64,000 nt of DNA from Notospermus geniculatus (lineage: Eukaryota > Nemertea > Pilidiophora > Heteronemertea > Lineidae). The notes beneath the pieces were generated by a model, which had not been told where the DNA came from, did not search any database, and saw only the letters and a list, made by a program, of their open reading frames with translations. The number at the start of each line of letters is the position of its first letter. The first letter of the stretch is position 1. The stretch lies in the NCBI GenBank assembly GCA_002633025.1, contig NMRB01000005.1, positions 571,082 to 635,081 on the forward strand. The letters are read 5' to 3'. Of this stretch, positions 23,935 to 35,434 are shown one piece after another. The position numbers and the translations under genes were made by a program.

Positions 23935-25150
23935 ACATCGGACATCGGACTTGTCAATGACATTGCGTTTGTCCAACCTTGCTTTTGTCCCGTCTCATCT
24001 TCGACAATATCGCCACTCAGCAAAGTCTAGTTGTTTTGTCCGACCCTTGTTATAAAAATAAAAACACTAATGGGGAGCTAGCGTATAGGATGAAACCCTA
24101 AAGAAGAGATCATGTTGCTGCAAGGGTATGTCGGATGTTCGTTTTGACACTTGATGATCAAAGAATATTCCAACTGCACAAAGTCCGTTTTAATACATCC
24201 TGGAAGGAAGCTTAATCTTCTGAGGCATATAAGTCTTGTTATCTCGTTATTGTGAGAGTTGATCTAATTAACAAAACCACCATTCTAAACAGGCTGCAGC
24301 AGAAAGGAAATCAGCCCATGGAAATGGTTCAAGTTGTAACAAGGTTTGCCACGAAAAAGCAAAGCACAAGAGGGAACTAATTCAGCAGCAGGGCACAACT
24401 ACTTCTTGTTCCAAGAGAAATATGGGAACATCCTTATGGGTTGGATTGTCATTGAATAACTTGCTCTGCAGACCAGAATCATCCCTTCCTGACATGCCTG
24501 AATCTGTGGATGCAACTCTTCGGGTGTGGATGGCAACGAAGGAAAGGAAAGCGGCTAAACAAGCAAGAAATGTGAACAAAGAAGATCGAAAAAAGACAGA
24601 AAAGCACGAGACTTACACATCACCTCCTGCACACCTCTACCTTACATGCTTTATAACTCAAACTCCCATTTTCTGCACAACATACCACACAGTCATCAAC
24701 ACTAATTATCACACCAGTCTTTGTGCACACATTCCCTAAGTGGTCTTATCAATATCCTGTTCTAGTGACCTATTTATTACCAACAATAGTCAATGTAAAT
24801 ACTTTACCAAATATGTCTGGTAATAAATGAAGGGGTCATCTCCACTGTTCCAACATCATACGTGTAGATCAAAGGCAACTGACTTTGGTGAAACATTACC
24901 ACAGATTATCTTGAAGATGAGTAAGTTCAACATGCAGGGCGGGCACTTCTCATCTGAATCTATTATCTTGGAATTGGATCGCCTGCCATGCCTCAATAGT
25001 GAACCACCCAAATGATGTTGGACTTGTCAATTCCATTGTGTTTGTTTGTCCGACCCTGCTTTTGTCCTGTCTCGCCTTCGACAATGTGGTCACTCAGTAA
25101 ACCCTTGTTAATCTATGTTTGTCCTACCTTTGCTGGTAAAAATAGAAACT
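23935..25150. repeat. Pair of related dispersed repeats (about 23935-24072 and 25005-25150)
   Basis: Both contain the ordered blocks ttgtcaat, ccattgtgtttgt or its variant, ccttgcttttgtcc, gtctc..cttcgacaat, cactcag..aa and aaaatagaaac or a variant. They look like two old copies of one unidentified element. The sequence between them holds no recognisable gene. Confidence 0.5.
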
Positions 25151-25502
25151 GGGCAGTCTGCTATTTATTGGCTCACAACCGCATTAAGATTAAGAATCTA
25201 CCGGTAGTTATGGGAATCCCCCTCTGTCATTTTTTAGAAGAGGGTCATTGATCAAGACCATTGTATCTATGGCCATATATAAAGGAGTAAATATGGCCTA
25301 ACCTTGGACTTAGTCATCAACTTGTCACTTGAGGTGACAATTACATTCGGTTCTAGATGACTAAAATATACAGACAGGCCTAAACAGATCAAACAGAGAA
25401 AGACAAATGTGGGCACCCAGAAAACCCAATCAGATCTGATTATCATATAAGGGGTATAAAACATCCATGATAATCTTAGAATAAGGCTTATATGTATGTA
25501 GC

Positions 25503-25690
25503 CGTGGTTACACCTGTCTGAAAAAGCCCGGACTTTTCGAAGCCCGGGTCTGAAATAAGCCCAGGTTTTTTCAGCATGTAAGCGGCGTGTATGGGTTTTA
25601 AAAGCCCGGGCTTTATTTAGACACGGCGATTCATAGGTGTAAACGCAAAAAGCCCGTGCTCAGCCCGGACTTTTATGTGGTGTAAACAAA
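25503..25690. mobile_element. Imperfect inverted-repeat element rich in AAGCCCGG
   Basis: The left part (ggttacacctgtctgaaaaa, gcccggacttttcg) is answered by a right part (agcccggactttt, gtggtgtaaac) with further internal aagcccgggctt palindromes. The arms are imperfect, so the boundaries are approximate. It resembles a decayed MITE. Confidence 0.45.
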
Positions 25691-26431
25691 GTATGTGTCT
25701 ACATGACTTTCCACAAATTCTACCTGCGCCAACGTGACTTTATAGATGTTCTATTCAGTCAAGAGTAAGAGCACAGACAAGCCACTGAAGTGGCGAATTG
25801 TAGCAGACGTTTGGCTCAAACTACATTAAGATGATCTTGGCTTACAAATTAGTTCATTAAAACTTGTTAACATCATATACGTAGGCCTTCACTGTAAGAG
25901 ACCTCCTGCAATGTGCCATACGTCAAACCGTGGCCCACATTGTGACATTGTAACATTGATAGTAATTCCTGGAAATAGCCAATGTCTCAGCCTCACATTC
26001 AGCATCATGAAGGATGAACTTTGGATGATGAGAGAGTATGATGTATAGGGCCTACACAGCCTACACATATATTTTGGCCAGCAAGCCTTGGGGTTAAGGC
26101 CTAATTTAACCTGGAGGGAGGGTGATAACTCAGTCCTACCTTGGTTCCCAGAACTATTCACAAGGCAAATCCATAATCAAATACCAAATAATTTCTTCAA
26201 ATTTATTGATATTATTTCAGGTTTTGCTCTAAATCGTCCACGTAAGATTTAAAGGTGAACCCTCTGCAGAATGTAATACCGGTACCAAAAGAATATACTG
26301 TAGATGAATTCATTTCTGGTCCTTCCCAATTGGTATTTCCCGTTTAGCAATATGTCGATCAAGGTCATTCACCACGGCAGACTTTGATCCACTTTACACT
26401 GAACCATGTTTAATCTATACGGTACATGTAC

Positions 26432-26502
26432 GTTGATTAAAACTAAGACTGTTATAGATTAGAAGTTAGATTAAAACTAAGACTGTTATAGATTAGAAGT
26501 CA
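26432..26502. repeat. Two-unit direct repeat of about 35 bp
   Basis: The unit gattaaaactaagactgtt followed by atagattagaagt occurs twice in succession with no spacer beyond two bases. Confidence 0.8.
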
Positions 26503-26908
26503 ATACACAATATCTATTTTTAACAAGATGCATTAGGGATTTTCTGCCCCACTTCTGCGAAATTTGCTCCACTTTTAACCACAACTCAAATTGGAAACCC
26601 AACCTGGGTTTTCCCCAAACGACTTTACTTTTGGAATACAATGCTGAATGACTAAAGGAATTAAAGCTATATTTAGAGCAAACTCATAAGCACACCATCG
26701 TCGTCTCAAACAAAACTGACGATTATGCAAGCTCCTGTGCTTGTGTCAATAGTTCCCTCTTTGAAATCATGACCCTTCCCTTGCCCCCCCCCCACTGCAC
26801 TCACCACAGGCACTTTGGTCATGATCATTCCCAGTAGGCCTATTCTGTTTAGAATTTGAAACAACATGCATATCTGAACAACAAGTGTCTTTGGCTGACT
26901 TTACATCG

Positions 26909-27017
26909 GATGACACGCGACACGAACACGCAGGCGAACAAAGCGGTAGGCCTAGGGGATGGGGATGGATCCTTTGTGAAGCCATTGTTCGCCTGCATGT
27001 TTGTGTCGCGTGTCATC
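26909..27017. mobile_element. Short inverted-repeat element (109 bp)
   Basis: The arms GATGACACGCGACACGAACA and its near-complement at 26985-27017 pair over about 33 bp with few mismatches, around a 43-bp loop containing TAGGCCTA. No clear target duplication is seen. Confidence 0.65.
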
Positions 27018-27619
27018 ATCAGCCTTCCTGCTGGTAGTGGTAGGCATCTGCAATCACAATCATGAAATGAATATTTGTTGAATTGAACTAGCCCCTAGCA
27101 TTTAGCAATCATCTGCTTCAGAAGCCACCTCATCACCTGTTCACTAGGCCTACACTATAGACCCCTTGCGCTTATCAGCCCAGGGTGTAAACATTAACCT
27201 CGCCCTAGGGGACCTAATGTATTTGTACAGTTGGCTCCTGTGCTTACCGTCGGCACAATGCACTAGGCCCAAGGTTTGTTGACACCTTCTGGCTGTAATG
27301 GCCGACTTGCGCAAGTGGTCTATACTAGGCCTACCGGTAGGCCTAGCTAGCTGTCAGAGTGTATCATCATCTGCTTCAGAAGCCACCTCATTCACTAGGC
27401 CTACCTAGCTGTAGACAGGTAGAGTGTAACTGACACTACAGTGGCACTTCAGACTGATTGATTGATTCAACATTTCACAAAAGAAAAGGGGTAGGCCCTA
27501 GGCCTAGGCTTAGCAGCTTAGGTAGGGCAGGGCTGGTATGGTACATGTAGGGCAGGCCTCGCCCCGCGCCATCAGCCCATATCAGATGATGATCACATGT
27601 CAGATAAGAAAAGACTTAC

Positions 27620-27700
27620 CTGGTGATGACAGTCTTTTTTTGTAAGTAGACCGTAACACCTCTGGAAAAGTGAACGTTGTTTTTCTCAGAAATCAGGATA
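27620..27700 (-). other. Candidate 5' untranslated exon of the LRR-Death gene
   Basis: A perfect donor CACCAG|GTAAGT lies on the minus strand at 27620, and a possible acceptor (ctcacag) precedes the start codon at 23810. No other candidate for a minus-strand gene is visible, so this may be a leader exon. The upstream end is arbitrary. Confidence 0.25.
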
Positions 27701-28085
27701 TTATTGAACACAGGTCATGCAGGTCATGTCACGTTATCATGATGACATATTCTATTTCCGGGTGGTGGGTTTTCCCGTCGCCAATGCTGCAAAGAATCAG
27801 GCTCTTGCAGGCCAGGGAAATAAAAGCTGTCACTGACAAGCAAAAAAATCCCAAAACAATATTATTTGAAAAATAAATAGCAATATTTAGTATGAAAATA
27901 TTATACTGCAAACAATATTTCAGTTATAATACATCTTGATTTGAAAAAATGCAAAATTTTTGGATATGCTACACACCGGGATTCCCACTTCTACTCTCCA
28001 ACAACAAAGACAATGGAATTTTGTGTTGGAGAGTGTGAATTTTTAGTCTCTTGTGATTATTAGATTCTGATATCTACGCCGTCAG

Positions 28086-28338
28086 TAGACTGGTCCCCTG
28101 TCGTATCGCTCCGTTCCTCCACTACTACGACAGGCCGCGTCCGCCATGTTTGCCTGTTTTCTGACACACGTATGCAAATGAGCAATAAAGACTTTCAACG
28201 TTGCGGGGAGTCTCTAAAAATAGATATGACTCATGGCGCGACCGTTGATGACGTTTGGCTGACCAATCACATGCCGAGTTGGCGTTCAAAATGCCTGTCG
28301 TAGTAGTGAAGCGAGAACTACGACAGGGGACCAGTCTA
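28086..28338. mobile_element. MITE, 253 bp, with 9-bp target duplication
   Basis: Terminal inverted repeats start TAGACTGGTCCCCTGTCGTA, and a second inverted pair (actactacgacagg) lies just inside. The flanks repeat CGCCGTCAG at 28077-28085 and 28339-28347. A 9-bp duplication fits Mutator-like elements. There is no coding capacity. Confidence 0.85.
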
Positions 28339-28462
28339 CGCCGTCAGAGCAGCAAAATGATCTAAATTCTATTTTATTTCCAGAAAGTTCTATCCTTTAA
28401 TTCCTTTAATTCAAATTATACGGCATTTATTCTCAATATTGATATATTTGCACCATTGTGAT

Positions 28463-28995
28463 TAGTCTCGCGCAACCAGCCCCTCGGTCATACTCCGAGG
28501 TCGCCAGACCGAGGGTCTGGCACGGGACGCAATTCTCATTGAATTTTCTTATTCCGAAAATTCAAAATAAGAGGAGCTTCGCTGATTGGCTAGTCACTAC
28601 CAATGCGTCATGGATCTCAAAAGTGGTGACGTAGGCTGCAGGAGGAATAATGGCTGCGCCCAGATCACTCGAAGCGTGAAAATTAGCGAGATGAATCGCC
28701 TCAATCTGTGTTGTCAAGTCAATTTATAGTGTCTTTCATTGGAATTCCGACAGGTATGTATATAATTTTTCGATTGGGGACGAAATTGTGGTATAAAAAG
28801 TGCGGTAGGGCTAACAGCAAGGGCTACAAAATACTCGCAAGCTGCATGCTTTTTGCATTGATTGTGCATTGTGTTCTACGTCATCGGCGGTAGACTGTCG
28901 GCCATGATGGTTTTACAAGTCAAAGTAACCATACGGACCAGACTCTAAAATTGGAAATTTATTGGAAATTGCAAGAGTCTGGTAGCACGAGACTA
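28463..28995. mobile_element. MITE-like element, 533 bp, with 9-bp target duplication
   Basis: The ends TAGTCTCGCGCAACCAG and CTGGTAGCACGAGACTA are inverted repeats with two mismatches. CATTGTGAT stands on both sides (28454-28462 and 28996-29004). A second inverted pair (agaccgagggtctgg, ccagactc) is internal. It shares the TAG terminus and 9-bp duplication with the neighbour at 28086, so both probably used related transposases. Confidence 0.78.
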
Positions 28996-29004
28996 CATTG
29001 TGAT

Positions 29005-30261
29005 TATCAATTCAAAAGAGCCAACACCTTTATTTATGACGTCATACTGGCGTGATCGCTACGTCATTGGCGGGAATTTGAAACTAACTGAGGAACTCGT
29101 AGATTCTGTGATTTCTCATTATGATATGTAAATTAGGTATTACGTCATGAATTTTGAGTTATCACTGATTTTCATGATTTCCTATTCTGATATGCAAATT
29201 AGATGAATCCAGCCATTTATTCTCAAACAGGCGAAAATAGGCTATTCGTACTAAATTTTATATACTTGATTTACGTGAACAGAGTCTATAAATTGTTACT
29301 AAAATATTCCTTTTGTAGTCTATGATTTTTCATTTGCTAACTATGATAAAATTCACCCGGTTTTTATGAGCGTGTGTCTGACTTCAGTTACGAATTTCAC
29401 AATAAGCCTAAAGCGTCATCTGGAGGAGGTCAGTGGAAACAGACGACGTGAGAGCGCGCGGTAAATTCGTGATGGATTGATTTCGTTGTTTTCCAAAAAG
29501 ATTGAATAAAAACACTTTCTTGGTAATAAAACGAATCAAATTGTTCAAATTGTTCTGCTGGAGGTGATATCAGACACTCTGAATCCAATCAGGATCTGAT
29601 CTGTCATGTCGGTTGCTGCTGATGGATCCGGATGGATGGACATGATGTGGATGTGTCATGTCAGACACACAGCTGCATGCACAGACCACACACAGGTTCT
29701 TCTTGTGGTTCGATACTATACTAGCATGCTAGGGGATCACAGGTCCTAACACACTTCACTGAGAATGTATAGAAAAACAAAAGGTAGGGCCTATGACACT
29801 TCGCAAACTAGCACCCCGACCTCCCCACTTCAAACCACTGTCAAACCTACCGGTGGGTAGCCTATATTTTCCAACCGATTCAATTGCCACGATTTTTGGC
29901 ACGAGTGATCTTGGCGCCACATAAAATAAATAACTTGTTTCTCATCAGAACATGGGGTATTAAAGGTCCGTCAGGGCAATTTATATTTTATATTTAAATT
30001 TCTAGGAATTTTACGGAGAAAGATAGACCAGGGCAATTTATAATTTTCTTTTTGAAGAAAATGTAGGCCTACAAAAACTACATCAAAGTGCAACAGTTCG
30101 GGGTCATGAAGGTCGGTCCGGGAATAGGGAGACGACACACACGTGGCAAATTCAGGCCTGTCACAAATGTTTACAACCTGTCAGTGTCAGGTTACCAGAA
30201 GTGACTTTTTACACATCATGCTGCCCTGGAAAATGAGTGTTTTTTATCTTTGAAAATACAA
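29005..30261. other. Spacer upstream of NUF2, no recognisable exon
   Basis: The sequence is AT-rich with several TGACGTCA or TACGTCAT-like stretches near 29035-29150. NUF2's 5' exons should be near here or in the adjoining gap, but I could not identify any. Confidence 0.4.
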
Positions 30262-30461
30262 NNNNNNNNNNNNNNNNNNNNNNNNNNNNNNNNNNNNNNN
30301 NNNNNNNNNNNNNNNNNNNNNNNNNNNNNNNNNNNNNNNNNNNNNNNNNNNNNNNNNNNNNNNNNNNNNNNNNNNNNNNNNNNNNNNNNNNNNNNNNNNN
30401 NNNNNNNNNNNNNNNNNNNNNNNNNNNNNNNNNNNNNNNNNNNNNNNNNNNNNNNNNNNNN
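30262..30461. other. Assembly gap (200 N)
   Basis: It is a run of N just upstream of the first recognisable NUF2 exon. It may hide N-terminal coding sequence. Confidence 0.99.
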
Positions 30462-30492
30462 ATATAATGCTGTGTGACATACTCACTTTCAG

Positions 30493-33400
30493 CCCAGCTT
30501 TGATGATCTAAGCAAACTAGAGTATCCAACGATCCATGAAAATGCAATCTACTTGAGGAATTTTGTTCTTGCACTGTAAGTGTCACAACTTTGACTGCTT
30601 GGATGTGCATGATTACCGATGCCAGGAAAACAACAATCAATGAAATGCTTTTTGCACTAGAGGTTCTGTTTCATTATAATTCTTAGGTCTACCTTTAACC
30701 AGTTGTCCCAAGTAAAACAGATTTCAAGCTGGATTCTTGTGACAGTTGCTTATTGTGGTACATTTTGGATAGACCCCAGGGGTAGCGAGCATAAAGGGGT
30801 CGTAACCCTACGTCAGGCTTAGTGCTGGTCGTGGATAGGGCATCGACCAGCACTACGCCTGGCTTAGGCCTGACGTAGGGTTGCGACCCCTTTATGCTCG
30901 CTACCCCAGAAGTGTGATGTGATGTGCTCGCTTCAGTATTAGTGCTGTGTATTTCCATTCCTCTCACTGCCATAGGAATTGTTCAATGTTGCAATATGTT
31001 GTCTTGTGACATACATGTAAATGTTAACACTTCTGAATCCTTTTCTTACCTAGTCGATGGGTGCTGGGTAAATGTGCTCTTGAGACCTTCACGATCCGAG
31101 ATCTTGTGGACCCAAGTGAGTTTCTCTTTCAAGTTTAGCCATAGTTTTTCAGATTATCAGCCAAATTTTTTATCCTCTCTGAAACAGAGCCGTTCTCCAA
31201 CTGAAAATTTTCTATCCAAGTTGCTCAGCAGTAAGGTTTCTACCCCTTTTGACACCTTCTTCAGCACTAGTTGTTCAAATTACATGTTGTGTAGGTGTGA
31301 TTTGACAGGCCAATTCTTGCTATGTACCGGTAAATTAAGTTTAGTCAGAAGTCCATCATCCCTTCTGGAATGAAGACCTTGGCATCTAAAGGTGCTCACA
31401 GGTCGACATTGTGTCTTGAAGCTGATCGACTGATCCGTCGCAGATAAAAAAACACCATGCGCAGGTTGAAATTTCAGCGATTGAAAGGAACTCGAAGCAT
31501 CTGGCAGTTATCTCTATCAACACGCTCAATTAGCAGATCCAGCAATTGCTCAGAGACGCAAGCACGCTCAGGTTGACAAATTCGGCAACTGATCAGTCAC
31601 TCTGTCTGAGTTGCTTCAAGACGCAATGTCGACCTGTGGGCACCTTTACCGACGCCTTTCAGGTGCTCCACAATCACTTTCCATTGTAGTCATCATCAAA
31701 ACATGCATATTAATGTTTGTTCATTCCAGAGCCGAAGCCGACACGAAGATACCTGAGTGGCCTCATCAACTTCTATCACCTCAGGTTTGAGAGACAAGCA
31801 GTTTATGAAAAGTTGAAGAATGAACGGGCAAGTTACTCCTCATTTACCAGGGCTAGTAGATTCCGGATGGGAAATAATGAGCCTCACTCAAAGTTCGTGA
31901 TGCTGTCCGTTGTTTTGTTACGACGGTGATTTAGAATTTCTTTGTCATTAAACATTGCCTTGGGGTGAGCATCTCGGATACTTACTGTGTCTTTGTTTTT
32001 CAGGAATCCGAAATTGAGCAGATTTCTAATCTGAAGAAGGCGAACGAGGAAATCAAGAAGAAAATTAATGCAATCAAAGCACACCATGCTGAACAGGAAC
32101 CTGAAGTGAAAAAAGTATGTTCACGAATACCATGCGACTAATTTAGCATATTCATGTAGGCCCATTGCAACAAGGTATCGGGGAGAGTGGAGATTTCATC
32201 CTTTGCAAGGAGCACCGTTGAAGTCATCTCACCACAGCAAAAAATCTTTCTGTGACATGCACAAGGCTGCCTCTGTTAGGGTATGGACCAAATGTAACCC
32301 TGTCCAACACATTAGGCCCTATGCACCAACGAAGATTATCTTGAACTCAGGTTGAGCCACAACTTGTTCATTGTCACATCATGCCCTGGCAAACCTGAAC
32401 AACTGAAAAGCTGTGGCTCAACCTGGTCTCATTATAATCTTCGTTGGTGCATACGGCCTATTGGGTTCTATTTCAGGTTGAAGCCGAAATCCAAAAGATG
32501 GAAGAGACGTTAGAACAAGACCAGAAACAGCAAAATCTCCTGAGAACAGCAAGAGATGAATACCAGGCAAAACTTCAAGAGGTTAATGCATTGATGGTGA
32601 GTTGATAATTCATTGAGTGCTGCTTCCAAGCAGGAAACCTGGAAAGCCCACAATGGAGAAGTTATGACTTCAGCCAAGTTTTCTATATGGATGCCACTGC
32701 AACAACATTACACCACATGTTCATCATAATTTCATAGAGGTGGATGGTGTTTATGTGGTTGAATGGTAAAGAGACAACTATCGTTTACACTGCTGTCTTG
32801 GAATTAGGGAAGGGGTACAAGCTTTCTCCACTGTATCACAGTAAGGATGACTTCTCTGGTCCATTCCATGGGTATTAAGATGGGGAAAGGTAATGAAGAA
32901 GTCCAAAACCCACAATCCAGCATCCAGTTTTAACCGATACTTTCTCTCGCGCTAGGATCAGAAGAAACTGACCATTGCCCAGCTACAGGAGGAGAGACAG
33001 GAGGTTGCAGCAAAAATTGTCCAGTCACCTGATCGTGTGAAACGTGAACAGGAAAATATGTATGCCCAGCAGGAAGATCTGAAAGCACAGAAGAAGGAGA
33101 CTTCAGAGCGACTTATTGAAACCCAGAAACGGTTCACACAGTTAGCCGAGTGGCTGAATGATTTTGAATCATGCAACCGCATGCTGCAGAACCTTTCAGA
33201 ACAGGTCTCCCAAGAAAGGTGAATTCATGCATCATATAGGTATTTTGATAATGTGTCGCAGCGATTGCCCCGAGTATGAGACTGCATTGCAATGATTGTC
33301 CCGAGTATGGGACTGCATTGCAATGATTGTCCCGAGTATGAGACTGCATTGCAATGATTGTCCCGAGTATGGGACTGCATTGCAATGATTGTCCCGAGTA

Positions 33401-34762
33401 TGGGACTGCATTGCAATGATTGTCCCGAGTACGAGACTGCATTGCAATGATGGTCCTGAGTTGAGACTGTAGTGCAATGATTGTCCTGAGTGTGAGACTG
33501 AGTGAACAAATGGAGGGCAAGAATCTTGATGGTTCTCTCTAATAACTAAGAATTTGCCATTACTTGAATTCTTCCTCTTTCATCTTTGCAGAGAATGTGC
33601 CAAGAAGGTGACCAAGGTTCAAGAAGAGCGTCACGAACATCACACAAATATGCAACAACTGCTGCGGAAGGAGGAGCTCCTGTCTCAACAAATTGACAAA
33701 AAACAGAACAAACTCAGCAAGCAGCGTATCCTGCATAAGAAGAAGATGGCTGAGATTGAAGAGGAATTGCAGAAACTCAAAGAGTAAGTGGGTTGCTGGT
33801 CATGTAGTCTTGTGAACGTCATCACCTACATCACACTGAAATGCTGGCTCTTCGTTGAAAAACTGTTTCAGGTGTCTGTTTGGATTCGGTTCAGCAAATT
33901 TTAGCATACCGCTCTTGTCAAAAATTCATTCGGTGAGTGATTGCTTTCAGCTAATGAATTTTGGTCTTGTGACATGCTTATTCAGCACGTCTTGTGTCTG
34001 TGTCCTTAATTTGTGATATTTTTTCCAGAGAAGAAGAAAATCTCCTGCGACTCCAGTCTGAGGAGCAGGGTGAGATCCTTGCGACGAAAGAGAGCATCAA
34101 AGAGACTGAAGCTCGTGGGGAGGAGGCAGTACGCCAGGAGACGTTGATGACTGACAATATGAAGGCAAAGCTGAAGTGCTTTAAGGAGGAGGTACAATTT
34201 ATCTACATGTATTTCTTCATTGCTCCAGTTGGGGTATGATACTTGTTGGTCAAGGTTCTGCTTGCCCTCAACAAAAGGGGCTGTTCGTTTTTGTCAGCTG
34301 AGGAATCTTGAGTTGCAGCGATTATTCTGTACAGCACAACAAATAATCCTTGTTATTTGCAATTGCATAGCTTTTTCTGTTTTCCCAAGGATCACAACTT
34401 AGATTCCTCAAGTGACAAAAATGAACAGCCCTTTGTAAAATAATGAAAAAAAGTCAAAACCACCACAACATTCACAACGTCTGTTCTAGAGTTTCGGATT
34501 GTAAAGTACCAGCCTGAAGAAGACCCCGGTTGGGGTCGAAAATTCGCAAACACTCTGGAAATTGCCTTTTTATTTATCATATATTGTGTGTCAATTTTTG
34601 TGCTGTTCTTCTCTTTAAAACCACCACAACCATTCAAATACTCCCTCCGGTATCTTTTGTCTGCAACATTCCAATGCATCCTTCTCATTTCAGCTGGACT
34701 CGTACCACACCAAGTTGCACTTATCTTCAGAAAAAGCCTTCAGTTTGCTTGAAGAAAACTAA
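30493..34762 (+). CDS. NUF2: Kinetochore protein NUF2 (5' end missing)
   Basis: NUF2 is the coiled-coil partner of NDC80 in the kinetochore complex that binds spindle microtubules. Exons: 30493-30575, 31054-31115, 31730-31827, 32004-32114, 32477-32596, 32956-33218, 33592-33783, 34029-34191, 34694-34762. They join in frame to give 386 residues, against about 464 for human NUF2, so roughly 75 N-terminal residues are missing upstream or in the gap. The first three exons are the C-terminal part of the calponin-homology head, ending RRYLSGLINFYHLRFERQ, close to the conserved SGIINF motif. The rest is a continuous heptad coiled coil; KIVQSPDRVKREQENM corresponds to the conserved KIVDSPEKLK region. 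The protein ends FSLLEEN. The intron after 31827 uses a GC donor (CGG|GCAAGT). Neighbours: RNF181 lies tail to tail downstream. Confidence 0.93.
30779..30907. mobile_element. Near-perfect 129-bp palindrome in NUF2 intron
   Basis: The arms begin GGGGTAGCGAGCATAAAGGG and pair over more than 50 bp, with a single mismatch (tcgtaac against tcgcaac) before a nine-base one-sided insertion. It is likely a MITE or fold-back insertion; transcribed, it would form a long RNA hairpin. Confidence 0.8.
32313..32460. mobile_element. MITE, about 148 bp, in NUF2 intron
   Basis: The ends TAGGCCCTATGCACCAACGA and its inverted partner at 32435-32460 pair with one mismatch. An internal ttgagccaca / tgtggctcaa pair extends the stem. 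Confidence 0.75.
33258..33500 (+). repeat. 31-bp minisatellite, about 8 units, in NUF2 intron
   Basis: The unit contains gattgtcccgagtatgrgac then tgcattgcaat. Period is 31 exactly over the central units (ccgag at 33301, 33332, 33363). The last units are more diverged. The units contact each other directly. Confidence 0.92.
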
Positions 34763-35434
34763 CAGCTGTTTCAAATTCAATGGTCAACATGGACAGTTGA
34801 ACTGTAGTATCTGAGAATTCAGGGAAGGACAAGTCGTCCTGAAGACTGTTGGAAATAAGCACGTGGACTCAAAACTAATGCATGAAGTATGGCATGCAGA
34901 TAAACTATTCATCGACCTGTGACTCTCCAACCCTTTTTCAGCAACACTGGACTGAATTTGGGCACCTGAATGTTCAGAATTGGCCATTAAAACAGAAGTA
35001 AGAAAAATTGGTTTAAAACAGCATTGGTTTAAAACAGCATAAAATAATTTATTCATTGTTTGTCGTCAATAATTGTTCCACTAAAATGTGAATTGTTCGT
35101 TAAAATCAGGCACACCAATCACACCTGATAAGTCCTTTGTTTGAGACCACTCATGGCTCCTGTTTGTGACCTGTTCTAGCAAAAGTAGGCACTTGTCGCA
35201 ACCGAGGAAAGGGTTAACGGCCTTACATTACAATGGCTGAAATGTGTGCAGGTTTTCTAGAATAGTGGACAGCAGTAGTAATAGTTGAGTTAAGTGATGA
35301 GCAATGATGATCACTTGCGAAAGTGCTTTTGCTGGAGCGCGTCACATTTTTTCATCACAAATAGTTTTCCTACTGGACTTTGAGATTTGAGATTTTGTGA
35401 AGTCCCTGAGGATGGTGTGGGTTGAAGTTCTCTC
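34763..35434. other. Convergent 3' ends of NUF2 and RNF181
   Basis: The two stop codons are about 670 bp apart. ATTAAA on the plus strand (about 34986) and AATAAA on the minus strand (TTTATT at 35048-35053) suggest the 3' UTRs approach or overlap. Nothing else is recognisable. Confidence 0.45.

Noticed and set aside
28708-28893. Candidate NUF2 first exon with donor at 28753
   Set aside because: It lies inside a MITE with a target-site duplication and does not resemble the NUF2 N-terminus.
33258-33500. CRISPR-like array
   Set aside because: Units abut without unique spacers, and the context is an animal intron; it is a minisatellite.
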